Counted from the stretch's first letter, positions 1 to 12,279 are shown. The stretch: 64,000 bases of DNA from Aphrophora alni (GCA_963513935.1 OY740774.1:99021668-99085667), one strand, 5' to 3'. The notes: generated by a model from the letters alone, not told the origin. Numbers and translations are program-made.

Positions 1-1640
1 ACAATTCATGAGTTTCATTTTGGGTTTCATTACACACTAACTAGAAAAACTTATTATCTTTCCCGAAAACAATAACTAGTTGAGTTTCATTAAAATCAGT
101 TCATCACCAAAACACGTTTAACTTTACGGTCATCATTTTCACATATTAAACGGAAAATTATACAAAAAAGTAGAAAATTAAATTATTTATTAGTTTTAGA
201 AATCAACAGATCTATTATCAATTATCATGCTTGAAACCTGTGGTTTCCGTCCTGGCCTTAATTCTCAGCATAGTGCAGAGTATCAAGCGTTAGTGATCAA
301 TATTTTTAGTTATTTTGGTAGCACAGGGATACATCCTCGCGTCGTTTAATAATGTAAATCTCGTTGTAAATTTTTATTACATAACTGGTAAGTAATGTTC
401 GTTCATCCAATATCAGATAGATCATTATAAAATAATTTAAAACTCATTTTCAGACATGTAGTATCCGAGCCACAGAATAAATATAATGCACAATGATCAC
501 TAATACTCAAACTCCACTACCAATTTCAAAGCTTTGTACTTTTACTATATGGGCAAATAAATCACCATCGAAGAATATGAAATATATAAAGCATCCAAAA
601 AGAATAGTAAAGATCTATTAAATGACAAACTCATCTTCCAATCGAATTCTTTGTACGAAACTGCGATAAAAACAAAATAACATTGTTAACAAACTGAGAT
701 ACACAACCCGGACTTCGGTAGTTGCTTGTATCTTTTTGTGCGTAGCCGTCACGGCCTCGTCGTTTTTATGTGAACAATTTGTGACCTTTGTGTTTCTTAG
801 TGTTTTTTAAAGTATTAACATCTTCTTACGAGCGAGATCTGAAGATGACACACTTTTAGAAACACGTAACATATATAGTTACAAGTAAGACACAAGACGG
901 TGTAAGTACAATAATATATTATAAATTAATTATTAACATTTTTTAGACACACAACACGTTTTCAATTCCACAAGTTGCCATTGTGTGTTGAATCGATAAA
1001 CATTTCAAAGTCTCAGGTGTTGGAGTTTTCATTAAAGCGTTTTTTTATTTCAATAGCTAAAAATATCTATTACAAATTGTTTAACATGTATCATAATATA
1101 TTGAGGACATTTTCTATTGTAACGTCCATAGGCTAGCAACGAGTACAATGAACCCTTTATTAGATTGTAAATACAGAAGAACATTGGACAACTGTCTACT
1201 GCACTTGTCGAGTGCAATAAGTTGTCTATACGACTTTGGTATCGATTCTACGCCTTCTTCATGTATGAATATGCAATGCGCGCTGCAGACAGTCTCGTGT
1301 TTATGTTGAAACAATGTAATGTCAATGTTTCTTTTCTTAAATATTGTACTTTAATTAGGGTGCAACTCATAGAATTTCGATACACAAAAAAATCAATGAA
1401 ATTTTTTTTAAAGGTTTTCATTTGTGTTGGAAATGATTTTATTAATTTTTCAAACAAAAAAAATATCTAATCAGGTTTAGTCTATCAATTGTCGGTAAAT
1501 TAGGCCACACAAGAAACGCCACTGGAGATCGACAACTTGCATACCCTCTCCTGGTTTACATAAGCTAACAGTACACTTCTGTTCTAAAACATTATACAAA
1601 AAAAAATTAACCAGAGAATTTGTAGAACAATGTAAGACGC
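1..1640. other. AT-rich non-coding stretch, no gene seen
   Basis: I see no supportable gene, splice-bounded exon or repeat boundary here. The short ORFs around 1.1-1.47 kb overlap one another on both strands in low-complexity AT-rich sequence and look like chance. Confidence 0.6.
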
Positions 1641-1856
1641 TTAAATAAAATTAAAACAACAATTTTTTTAGTATCAACCACAATATTTTAATAGAAACTT
1701 GCCGACCATGTTTTCGCTAGTTAAAGCATTGTCAAGGACTTATACAAGAATGAAACAATAAGGTTCAGTACACAATATATTGTGTACTGAACCTTATTGT
1801 TTCTATTAAAATATTTTGGTTGATACTAAAAAATTTGTTGTTTTAATTTTATTTAA
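1641..1856. repeat. Foldback element: 58 bp inverted repeat with a perfect 48 bp palindrome
   Basis: The left arm at 1641-1698 matches the reverse complement of the right arm at 1799-1856 with only a few mismatches. Just inside the right arm, 1754-1801 is a perfect palindrome with no loop, centred on CACAATATATTGTG. The outer repeat and the palindrome overlap at GTTTCTATTAAAATAT. The two arms are separated by about 100 bp of unrelated sequence. This looks like a foldback transposon or an inverted pseudo-LTR remnant. An assembly fold-back artefact cannot be excluded by eye. Confidence 0.75.
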
Positions 1857-1857
1857 A

Positions 1858-2013
1858 ATGGAATACCACCAAGTACCTACGGTCTCTAGCATAAATAGTT
1901 TAAGACGCTTAATGTGGAAAAAATATCCAATAATAAGAAATATCTCAAAAAGGATTATTGTAGCTGCCTTTGGAGGAGCTGTCTTAGTATTTAATTTTGT
2001 AAATTCCAACTAA
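1858..2013 (+). CDS. Possible small membrane-type ORF (about 51 aa), unrecognised
   Basis: An open frame starting at the internal ATG at 1858 gives about 51 residues ending in VNSN and a TAA stop. The N-terminal half is basic (RRLMWKKY, SKR). The C-terminal half holds one hydrophobic run, IIVAAFGGAVLVF, that could span a membrane. Codon use is less monotonous than in the neighbouring AT-rich DNA. The frame could be extended upstream to 1816, but that part lies in the inverted repeat. No family is recognised. Chance is a real alternative because there is no homology, promoter or splice evidence. Confidence 0.2.
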   Translation: MEYHQVPTVSSINSLRRLMWKKYPIIRNISKRIIVAAFGGAVLVFNFVNSN

Positions 2014-2850
2014 TAAGAGTGTGACGGCTGAAGTGTGTAAAATGACGAAAACAAAGGATGAAAGAACATACCACACCAAACGCAAGTCAACTCTAAAACT
2101 GATATCTTTAATCGACATTAAGAAAACTTGGTAGAAAAAAAAAGAGGAAATATATGCCGCAGGATTACCTTAGGGTTCATTAAAAGTTTTAGAAATTTGT
2201 AAACCTACTTATTATTAAATTTTCGAACATAAAAATTTGTAATGTGGAATTGTCAAACACAAATTCAGTTTTAAAATTTTTCTGAGTTCTTTTTTTAAAT
2301 TTGTTCAGTTTTTTTTTCACAATACAGTAATTACAATATTATAGATATTAATCTATTAAATATAAGTTATTTTTTAAATGATCTATGAACCGCGTTAGTG
2401 TCCGGAATTTTAATTATTATTTTTTCAAATTACTTTAGGCCTATTAATTATAATAACTATATAATAAAATCGTTTGTCTAATATTCTATCTTATCTCCAG
2501 GACATATACTAGTGATTCCTTGAAGAGAAATTCTGGTTCCTGCGAGCTTTTAACACATCCAAGAAAACATTTGTAAACTTAATGTTGCTAATGCATAGCG
2601 GGCGAAGTGGTGAACAACAATATTCATAGGTCAACGAGTAACATAAAATAAGAACACAACTACTGTACACGATTGTATTAACACTAGGGAATTAAATAAT
2701 AAATCAGCATTAACAATGAACCTCTGAGATTATGATTGCTCTATGTTTTTGATTATCCAACGAACCCGTAAAAATAAGGTACAGGAAAACCCTATTCCTA
2801 ATAACACCACAGTCTAATGTAACAAATGAATGGGTTTATTTGCAGAAAAA

Positions 2851-2887
2851 CAGAAATTATAAAACAGAAATTATAAAACAGAAATTA
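2851..2887. repeat. Short 14 bp tandem repeat
   Basis: CAGAAATTATAAAA occurs about 2.6 times in direct tandem. It is a minor local duplication with no gene attached. Confidence 0.7.
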
Positions 2888-3179
2888 GTGACCTCTCGGG
2901 TCAGAGGCCAGTGTCCTGTTTAATATAATTTATTATTCTAATGTCATTATTGTTGTTAATATTTTAACACATTTCGCAAGATCATATCTCAGTAATTGTT
3001 GAGGTATTTTGTTTTAATTGGTGAGCCGAACGTAAAAGGAAAGAGTTGAACCATGAATTTATTGTTATTAGCTAATGCATCTTCTAGCTTTAAATTTTAA
3101 TTTAATTAATAGTGAAATAATGAGTTTATCATTATATACAAATTAATATAAACACATCCAACATGTTACAATATATGAA

Positions 3180-3545
3180 AACCTGCCCTGCTCCATCATG
3201 CAATGTAAAAGTAACAGCTCCTCTAAAAGGGATGGCCAAAGTTAGTTTCTTAAGGCTGGAAGGAAATGTTAAATGTATGTGTAGATCAAGGGGTCTCACC
3301 CAATACGGTTTGTTAAAACAGTTCTTGGCAGGTTTTCTAAACATCGTAGTTGTGTATATTACAACTTTCTTGACGACTGCCTGGCCTTGACGAGCCTCGT
3401 ATCTGTATATATTAAAAAGTGTCTACTCGCTCCGCTCGTATCAATGTCTCGATTCTAGCGGGCCTTGAAGCTGTACGTAACTTATATTATTGAGTCTTCA
3501 CTCGCTAAGCTTGTGTCGGTAACTCGGACCTGCCGTAAATATACG
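3180..3545. repeat. Dispersed repeat, copy 1 (CTCGCTnCGCTCG family)
   Basis: This segment aligns by eye with 6990-7290 and, in part, with 16740-16960. Shared landmarks in order are GGAAATGTTAAATG, TAGATCAAG, GTTTAAAACAG or a close variant, a CGTAG-TGTGTATAT block, the near-palindromic core CTCGCTCCGCTCG, and GGGCCT-GAAGCTGT. The core is followed about 75 bp later by a second, weaker copy (CTCGCTAAGCTTG), so the element has an internal duplication. A 75-residue ORF at 3163-3390 lies inside it, but it is not conserved in the other copies and is not called as a gene. Confidence 0.7.
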
Positions 3546-6300
3546 AAAAGGAGAATTTCGTGGGAGAATACTTGGATAATATTCTTTAATCGAACACTGT
3601 AGCACGGAGGTAAGAGGTAAAACAAATTAGTATAGTATGGTATGAGAAATCTGTCGATTCTGGTCTTGGGAAATGAAGCGTTATAGCATCTTCTGGCAAG
3701 TCGTGGCTCTTTGTTTTGGTTTAATTACCTCTATAGGGTATGAAATCTTTAGGGATGTTTATCGTAAGGTTCCGTAAGAGTCTTTGTATAATTTAACATG
3801 ATTCTAGTTGGGTTTATAAGTATTCAAAATGGGGGTTTTTTTATGTAATCCATTTTGGACCGCGAAATGAAAACTTGATTTATTTCGTAATTTCACAGTC
3901 AACTATAAAATTTATAACAGAAATGACAAGATTCATCAAATAGATTCCAACTTTCAGATTGCTTATGAATTTGTTTAGTGTTCTAAGAATCAGGTTTGTA
4001 AGAATTGATGTTAAACATGATATGTTTCATAAAAAAAGAAGAGGTTATCACAGTAAAGCCCTATTCTTTACCAGTTTGATCCCAACACAATTATACATAG
4101 TGGACATAATTTACAAGCGGATGAACAAAGAAGAATTTACATCTATGAGGGTCATTTGCATGTTTTGTACAGGTACAGAGATCATAAGAGAATATAAAAT
4201 GAAAGGTTACTTGTACTTTTGTCATCAGTTTTAGCTTATTTTCCTGATTGTCATAAGTAAGTATCTGTGTGTTGATTATTATGTACTTCACAAGAAATAC
4301 GTGTACATTATTGTAACAAATACAGGGGCTTCTCTTCTCTTCTCAGGGGCTTCTCTTCTATTCTGGATTTATGTAGTGAATTGAAAACAACAATGAATGT
4401 AAAGCTGAAAAAGGTTCTACGAGGAGTTAGGAATATAGTGGAGAGATTTCAAAAAAACAGGAATAAGGCGGGTTGGCTATTTTTAAAATGGCTGGAGATG
4501 TGAATAGGGATAAAAATATTAAAATATAATGTAGAAAGAAACATGGCAGGAGTAAAAAATGGCAACATTATGGGGAAATCAATAATTTTTTTTTTTTAGT
4601 AAAAAAAATATTGGCAATACAGTAAATAATATAATATAGTAAATGATGTATAACTGTTACGTAAATTTAAAAATGAAAAACCAGTTTCGAAAAAGTATTT
4701 GACTTTTTTTAAAGAAGCTATTTATTTTACGTACTTTATTTTATTAAAATATTCTGTTAATTGTCTAGAACACCTACTGGCTTACTGCCAATTGGTAATT
4801 ATTACCGGACATTAAACCTTGTGAATACAATATTATAGCTGAAACAAATTAATAATAATACAATTTGTCCTTAATTCACAAAGTGTAATTCATTTAGTAA
4901 TAACAAAGGGATGGTGTAGTAAACCAGTGGATGTTCTAGGCAGTTACCACAATATTATGATTTTAGTTTTCTATCGATAACTCTGTTATGCTTCGGCCTA
5001 CAAAACAAATAAACATAGCAGTAGTGTTACTACACCTTTTACCCTAGCTCTAGTTTAATTTCACGCGAATTTAACTTTGAAAATTAAGAAAAATCGTCTG
5101 TGGAAATAGCTGTAAGCAGCGAATTTTTGAAACATTTAAGATCACCTAAAAAGATGGAGATAAAGGAAAAACAAATACTCAAGATATACTCAAGAATTAA
5201 AAAGGTCTTTAAATGACACATTATAACTGAAAATCTACGATAAAAATGATTTCTATTAAAACTGCGAATTGGCCACAATATTGGAAAATGGCGGAATATA
5301 TACAACAAATCCGCAAAACAAAAATCAAGTGAACAAAACCAAACAAAGTAAATAACAATAGGAATCATATAAAACGAAGGTTTACAGAATATCACCAATA
5401 TTCACAGAACAGTGATATTTTATCTATGAATAGCCGTTAATCCTTTAATTAATTACATACATAGTTATATCTAGGAAGGATTTAGCTTGTCATGCTGTTA
5501 TCACAGTTCATTACGCGTATTAGAACATGGGAAATTAATTGTAATTGTGATATCATTAGCAAATAGGAAACGTTGATATAGAATTGCATATATGTAATTA
5601 ATAAATACAATTGATTATAGTAATATAAGCGGGCAAAAACATTCCACTATCTAACAAACCCATCTGTAAAACTAAAACTAACATTCTACTTATACGTGGG
5701 AGGGGGGGGAGAAGAAATTTCATTATTACTTATTTTCGGGCCATGTTTTTCTTATTGGAGATATTTATATTGAACCTAAGCTTCCTTCGTTCGTAAATAT
5801 AAATCGTAATTGACTGAATAGTCACCGGCCAAGGTTAATTTTCTTCACAGTTATTCTTGAACCAAAATTTTGTTTTATTTGCGATTTTGGCACAATGGTC
5901 GGGGTTTTAATGTACAGTTCATGACAGTTTGAAGATTAGGTCTTTTATAACATGTCCATGGACTATTTTCCCCTTCAATTAAAAATTGTTTCCTTTTCTT
6001 TTTATTATGACTTTTAAACTTAGCAAGCTAGTAAATATAAATCAGGAAACTTAAAGATTTGTCTACGTCTAAACTTCAACAAATATTACTTAATTTTCAT
6101 CGATTACCAAGATTACTGTTTTCAATTAAAATACAAATTTTTTATGTAATGTGACAAAGTTGTGCAAAATTATTGATGATTTTTTCTTTTTCTAGAATAT
6201 TTGAACAAAACAAAAATACAACATTGACGCCATCTTTAAAAACAAGATTTAAAAAAATACAATTACACTGAAGCCGAGTTTATGGTACAAGAGAAGGACT
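3546..6300. other. AT-rich non-coding stretch, no gene seen
   Basis: No recognisable coding remnant or repeat boundary was found. The 104-residue minus-strand ORF at 5084-5398 is rich in Phe, Ile and Leu, as expected when A-rich plus-strand DNA is read backwards, and matches nothing I know. Confidence 0.55.
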
Positions 6301-6760
6301 TAATACCTTATTTACCTTACTTTTTCTGCTCACAGTCCTTCATTGTTCATTTCTTGGATTACGTCGTTTCGCTTCTTATTCAGTCATTACCAAATCTCAT
6401 TAATTGTATTTTTATACTTGCTTTGATTTAATGGTTGTCGATTGTTTATGATAAATAAATCACATATACACCACATATACGAAAACACATAAAAACAAGA
6501 ATAAACTTCAACATTTAAACATTTCTATATTATTGTTACACGTATGTCCTCGTTCATGTCTCAATTGATACTGCTAACGTTTATCAGTAATGTGAGTTGT
6601 CCGATTTGTCTTGTCTTGATAAGTTTCCATTTGATTGATTTCATCAAAGATTGTATTAGATTGAAATATTGTTTTTTTTGTTTAATAAGAGTGGAAACGA
6701 TGTAATTGAAGAAGTGAGCAAAGAAGGACTGAGAGCAGAAAAAACAAAGGTAAATAAGTT
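6301..6760. mobile_element. Foldback / MITE-like element with about 80 bp diverged inverted repeats
   Basis: The left arm (6301-6382) contains CTTATTTACCTT, then TTTTTCTGCTC, CAGTCCTT, and ATTACGTCGTTTC. The right arm (6681-6760) is its reverse complement in the same order, with scattered mismatches. The interior of about 300 bp is AT-rich and non-coding. No clear target duplication was found. The divergence of the arms suggests an old copy. Confidence 0.65.
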
Positions 6761-6864
6761 AAACAACCATTCCAGGAGGGTAATTAATGATATTGAATAG
6801 TTTTGGTTGGTTTTTATTTGGTTTTAAGGGCGAGTGCAGTGTTTCATTGGTTTTTGGTTTTTTA

Positions 6865-6900
6865 AATCGTCGTTATTTACAACGAAAAATAACGACGATT
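6865..6900. repeat. 14 bp stem hairpin
   Basis: AATCGTCGTTATTT is followed after 8 bases by its exact reverse complement. A partial third copy (TTAACGATTG) lies just downstream. No poly(T) terminator context or gene is adjacent, so no regulatory role is claimed. Confidence 0.7.
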
Positions 6901-6989
6901 GTTTTAACGATTGTTAAATTTTTAATTAAAGTATAAGTAATAATAATTAAAAGTAAATCGATTTAACGCAAAATAAAAACAAGCCGATG

Positions 6990-7290
6990 GGCACCATCAT
7001 GGTACTTACCCAACCCTATCATAAAATGTAATACGATCAGTTTCTCTAAATGTAATGGCCTTGTAGGAAATGTTAAATGGTATTGATAGATCAAGAGGTC
7101 ATACCCAGTAGGGTATGTTTGTTTAAAACAGTTGTCAAACAGTTTTTCTAACGCTCGTAGATGTGTATATAAAATGTCTCCACTCGCTTTGCTCGTGTCA
7201 GTGTCTCGCCCCTGACGGGCCTCGAAGCTGTCATTATCTAAAGAAGCACCCACTCGTTACCCTCGTGTCGATGAGTTTATATAATTATAC
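6990..7290. repeat. Dispersed repeat, copy 2 (CTCGCTnCGCTCG family)
   Basis: It follows the same block order as the copy at 3180-3545: GGAAATGTTAAATG, TAGATCAAGAGGTC, the TGTGTATAT block, ACTCGCTTTGCTCGTGTC, and GGGCCTCGAAGCTGTC. A second degenerate core (ACTCGTTACCCTCGTGTCG) lies about 75 bp further on. A minus-strand ORF across it is not conserved between copies. Confidence 0.7.
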
Positions 7291-7374
7291 GAATATTAAA
7301 TCTTCTTTCAAGGTCTGTATTTGAAGTTACATTTTGTGATTTAACCAAGTTATTTGTAGTAGAGAGGTACAGTT

Positions 7375-7640
7375 GGGGAAATGGCGCGGCGGGGAAGAGG
7401 GGAGTGATTATCGCTCATTTCCAAAAACATGTGGTCCCGCCGGACGTAGATTATTCACCTGTCTTCAATGTAGCTTCGAGTTGTTTGTAAACATCATGTT
7501 TCTATATGCACTACAAATCTTGTAAACTGTAATTATGTGTCGCGAAAGGTAGACAAACATAGTTGGGGGAGAGCGAGCCCTACTTTTACAGAACGGCTAG
7601 TAGCGTCAGAGCCGCGCGCACAGACAAATGGTCCCATCAG
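7375..7640. other. Locally GC-rich, CpG-containing segment, function unknown
   Basis: This block stands out from the AT-rich surroundings: GGCGCGGCGGGG, GTCCCGCCGGACG and GAGCCGCGCGC occur within about 260 bp. Two short landmarks recur in order about 170 bp apart, an AGTTGGGG-type block followed by GGTCCC, which hints at a diverged internal duplication. A 65-residue ORF crosses the second half (7537-7734) but has no recognisable domain. It could be a promoter-like CpG patch, an exon fragment or an unknown repeat. Confidence 0.35.
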
Positions 7641-8884
7641 TACATCCAGAATTGAAAACTGCAAATGTTTAGTTAAATGTAGTGATCAATTAAACAACAG
7701 ACGAGATATTAATTTGACTGCCATTTTGATTTGATTGATTGAATTTTTCTCAATTTAAATAGAGTTGTATATGAGTTCATTATACCAAACTCATTTTCAT
7801 AATTAATTATTGTGGTCGGTATCGTGTTTACATACAGACGACAAAAACGACGAACAAACCGGATGTCAAAATGCATTTCCTCAGGCCATGATTCGTAAAG
7901 ATAAATCAAATAAAGGGTCAAAGGTGGTAAAACTACAAGACTTATGATCCGAAGGCATTATAGGGAGAGTTATTTTTATAAAATCGAAGTCTTTTAAGCG
8001 ACTTAGCGCCAATGTATTAATTTCTACGTTAAAAATAGATTCGTAATCAGAATAACTTCTAATTTGATTTGATTCCCCACATTTAATACAAAAATGAAAT
8101 TGTTCAACTGGAGAGTTCTTGCCCTATAGGTAACCCCAAGGTCTTTTTTGTTACCGCTATTTTTTCCCTATATGTAAGACAATATAAGGAATATAAAAGG
8201 AAAACTTGAAAATTATAGGATAAATTGTCTTGTGTGTACTGGTTACGACTTACAGACAGGCAGACGGACAGATACCTGATTTAAAGGTCTTTAGTTTTAC
8301 TTACGAACCATAAAAACGGGATGGAAAATGTTTGCGATTACCAAATCTACCCTATACTGTAATAAAAAAACATTCATTTTAAATTGCAACATATTTGATT
8401 AATATATTGTATGTTTGATTTTAAATCGATTGTTCAAATTTTTCCAATCAAGAAAACAGATTGTACATGTAAATTTGATAAAAGCTTTACCAAGATTGAA
8501 ACCGTTAAAATAACGATTTTCTGGAATCTTTAATGGATATTCACGACTTCTCAGGACGATTTTGTTTAGTAATTTTCTCCGACTCATAATTTTATAATCA
8601 AAATACTACATCTAATAAACCAATCAGCGAATTAGTCCGGGTGAATCTCGATAGATGAAGAAACTGAATGGGCAACGTTATAGGTCTATTTCCGTACACA
8701 TAAGATACCGTTTTAACAACAGTCGGAACTATTTGTGGAAAGGAAATGTATTCTTGCTCCATGGCCTTGACCTCGCAAGAACAACTTATAGGCGTTGATC
8801 GCTGGTATGTTTATACTAGTTGTAAGATTATGAAAATAACTAGGTCTGATGTAAAGTCTACTTTTATCTAAATAATTTCTTTTG

Positions 8885-8885
<1 letters not shown>

Positions 8886-8954
<69 letters not shown>
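8886..8954. repeat. (AT)n microsatellite
   Basis: About 34 uninterrupted AT dinucleotides in non-coding DNA. Confidence 0.97.
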
Positions 8955-8959
<5 letters not shown>

Positions 8960-9835
8960 CTTGACCTCCTGACGTAAGCCTCATTCTTCTCTTTTTAGTT
9001 AATACATTTAGTTTGTGAAAGGTTATATAGAAAAGTTTTTTTTAAATAGTTATCGAACTGTCATTATTGAGGAGATAACAACTAGCTAGTATTCTTCATG
9101 TCCTTAAAGGGTAGTTTAGTAATCAATTTTAACAATTACATATTCGAAAAAATCAGAATTTTGGTTGTTGGTCTTACAGCAGCTGCATAAGTTTTTACTT
9201 TTACAACAATTTAAAAATGCCACACGATATGGCCGAAATATAACTATAATTAAAAATTGGTGCACTCGTTTGGGCAGACTGCCGTCAGATTGACGCCATT
9301 GAAACAAACTCACAAAAGGAAAAATCCTCAAAAAACTTGACGAAAAAACAATAGTCGTAAGTAACCTAACCTCAATTTGATTTTATGCGTAAGTGTATAC
9401 AAACTGATGAAAATTTAATGTTTTGTTATTACCATGATTTGTAAATAATTATTGTCTCATAATCTTTTAAAATAACAGCATAATATCAAACTGTAAAGGT
9501 GCATTTATTGAATCAGGTCAATGTACAATTAAAATATTTTATTAATATTTAACTATGGCTGGTATAGACCTAAGTTATCTTCGTGCTGATTTATTAAATA
9601 TAATAGACTTAATCATCTGCTAAAAGTCTCTATTATTGCATTGGTAACTATAGTAACTCACGTAAGGGATACAGTTTTCAAGTTTTAATTGAATTAAATA
9701 TTAAAATTAAAATATTGAATTATATATAAATAACTTTTATTTTTTTTAATACACAAACGCTCACATACATTTAAATTAAAACAATAGTTTTTTAAGTGTT
9801 TAAATGTAAAACGCCTGGAATATTAAATAATAATA

Positions 9836-9848
9836 ATATATATATAGG

Positions 9849-9897
<49 letters not shown>
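9836..9897. repeat. (AT)n microsatellite with one interruption
   Basis: An AT run broken by AGGCT near 9846-9850, then continuous to about 9896. Confidence 0.95.
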
Positions 9898-9899
<2 letters not shown>

Positions 9900-11084
9900 C
9901 TCTCAAGTTCTAAGATTATCATTTATTTACAGACGCGTATAGTTTAATACAAAATGTCTTCTGTACTTAAGGCATTTGCATTAAGCTTTTCTTGTGAATC
10001 GAAGCATAGCATTATCAAACTCCCTTTAAAACAGGTGCGGAATACGAACCGTTAATTCCCGTTTACTGGTGTAAAAAATAAATTCATTCCTAATTATGCT
10101 TACACTTCGCTTACTGGGTTAATTGTGTAAAAAGCATTTAATTGTTATCCATTAGTAATTAGCTACGAGAACTTTTGTCTTCTTTCCACTTAATGTTCTG
10201 TGTTTCACCACATTTAATCTTTAAGGTAACGATTCACAAATGTATTTTAAAATTAAGAGAAAATTACTGGGAATACTACTGAATAAAAAGTAATTAACAA
10301 GTAAATTTAAATATTTCAATTCGTTTTAACGTCATGTGATTAAAATAAGTACATTTTTGAAAGATCTTTTTTAATGTGGAAACGTAAAATTCGTGTTTAA
10401 TGATGAACATACATCTCATGTTAACATTCCTTTCCGAATGATTTTAAGACGTATATTTTAAATTGCCTTTTAACGATACCTGGAGGTATTTTTTAGAAGC
10501 TCCTTTTTGAACACGTTTAGTTTATATTTCTTGGATGGTGACAATTAGTCGATCTATAATGTTTCCTCGTGAATTATTTATTGTGATTTTCACAAAGGCC
10601 TTTTATTATGATGTCAGTATGTATTAGTTTAATTTCCATGTTGAATAATATCAACATGCTTTCCTTTAAAATATGTTTAATGATTAATGTAAACTGACTT
10701 TTCGAATAATAACAATATGAAGTTCTGTAAAATCCTTTGCGAAAGATGTACGTATATTGTACTTTACACGTTTATTCCCCATGTAATGGAAGTATGACTA
10801 CATGGGTACATTAGGTAAAGTATATTTTTGAATAATGGCAGTATGGGTATATTTAAAGTGTATTTTCTAACTATTTATGCATGACTATCAGAAAAGGGCT
10901 TTTTCAAATATTGCACTAGGACTTTCATTAAAATATATTTTCAAGTTATAGCATTATGACTTTTTGTAATACTCCTTTTGGTATGACGTACGTTTATGTA
11001 TCTCTCTGTAAAATAACTTTACACGTAAGAGCAACATGGCTTACTGATAAATTCTTTTTCGAATGTAAGTATGTCTCTCGATAA

Positions 11085-11811
11085 GAATGGAATACAAAGG
11101 TAAGAACATTCTGATCTTCACAGACAGTCAAGCTGCAATTAAGGTACTAAACACAACTAGAGTAAAGTCGAAGCTGGTATGGGACTGCATCTCATCATTG
11201 ATAAAGCTTAGTCAGGTGAACAAGGTCACTGTGGGCTGGGTTCCTGGCCACTCAGGTATCGATGGAAATGAGAGAGCAGGTGAATTAGCCAGGTTGCGTT
11301 CAGAATCCCCTTTCGTGGGCCCGGAACCGGTGTTCGGGATCTCCTATGGACATGCCAGAGCAGCGGTTGATACATGGATACGGGAGGGGATGAATAAGGC
11401 CTGGACAAATTCAACTACAAGTAGACTTGCAAAGAGGCTATTTAGACCAAACAAGAAACATGCTGAACAACTCATCTCTCTTAGAAGGGATAACATGAGG
11501 TGGGTGGTTGGACTCTTAACGAGCCACTGTCACCTCAGAAAACACCTACACAGGTTTGGCTGAAGAGTCCGCAGAACACATTCTCTTAGTTTGTGAGGCG
11601 TTAGGACGAGCCAGGCTATACTCTCTAGGCCCTCCGGGGAAGGAGATGGAAACCATCCTAGACAATTCTATAGGTAGTATCTGTTCCTTCATAAGGATGA
11701 CAGGTATTACTGAGTGGGTGTAGGATGGAACTTGGGGCGGCAAAAGACCTTTAGGTCGACGCCGGTGAGGCCTCTAACGGAGGCTATCACAGCCCATTAC
11801 AAAAAAAAAAG
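11085..11811 (+). mobile_element. 5'-truncated non-LTR retrotransposon (I-group LINE) with 9 bp target duplication
   Basis: The insert is bounded by the direct repeat TCTCGATAA (11076-11084 and 11812-11820) and ends in a 10-base poly(A). It carries an RNase H-type C-terminal coding piece and a GC-richer 3' UTR (CGACGCCGGTGAGGCC) just before the tail. These are classical signs of target-primed reverse transcription of a truncated copy. RNase H inside the ORF is known for the I, LOA and R1-type LINE groups; the exact clade is not resolved here. The copy is dead because it lacks the endonuclease and reverse transcriptase. Confidence 0.9.
11087..11710 (+). pseudogene. LINE RNase H domain and C-terminal tail, frameshifted
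   Basis: Residues 1-158 of the frame from 11087 hold the second half of an RNase H fold: FTDSQAA (a catalytic Asp region) and VGWVPGHSGIDGNE. The motif that normally ends NExADELA reads NERAGELA, so a key catalytic Asp is replaced by Gly. Downstream comes LLTSHCHLRKHLHRFG, the conserved lead-in to the LINE C-terminal zinc knuckle. The frame then stops, but a shifted frame continues with SAEHILLVCEALGRARLYSLG as far as a TAG near 11721. The Cys-x2-Cys half of the knuckle is missing, which points to a small deletion with a frameshift. Role in the live element: degrading the RNA strand during retrotransposition. Confidence 0.88.
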
Positions 11812-12053
11812 TCTCGATAAATATCTTTTAGAAAAATAGTAGTATGATGTTTTGGAGCGCTTTATCAACCTTTCTGTCTGTAACTTTCTGTAAAATTTCT
11901 TTTCGAATGATGGATGTATGTCCCTCGTTGAAATTTATTTTAGAATAATGGTAGTATGATGTTCTGCAATGCTTTATCAAGTCACTTTTATATAACTAGC
12001 TGTAAAATATCTTTTTGAATGATGTAAGCATATTTCTCGGTAAAATATCTTTC

Positions 12054-12227
12054 AAGGATTAAATAAAACAATAAAGCTAAAGTTTCAAAATTGTTTTAAT
12101 AATAAAATGAGCTACAATTGTTTCGCCTGGTTAGTTGCCCGATGATGTCGTAAGGCGAAACAATTGTAGCTCATTTTATTATTAAAATAATGTTGAAACT
12201 TTAGCTTTATTGCTTTATTTAATCCTT
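12054..12227. mobile_element. Hairpin foldback element with 74 bp arms
   Basis: The left arm (12054-12127) and right arm (12154-12227) are near-perfect reverse complements enclosing a 26-base loop. The loop and right arm contain CCGATGATG, a short GTC/GGC stem and GAAAC (12139-12161), which resembles a hammerhead-type core with one changed base. The element interrupts the surrounding tandem array. It could be a pair of inverted pseudo-LTR ends from a Penelope-like or retrozyme-like element, or an unrelated foldback MITE. Confidence 0.75.
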
Positions 12228-12279
12228 CAATATGGAGTTTCAACAAGAAATATCTGCTGTTACATTAAAATATAATATA

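Noticed and set aside
5084..5398. 104-residue minus-strand hydrophobic ORF
   Set aside because: Phe/Ile/Leu bias matches reverse reading of A-rich DNA; no motif, start context or splice sites.
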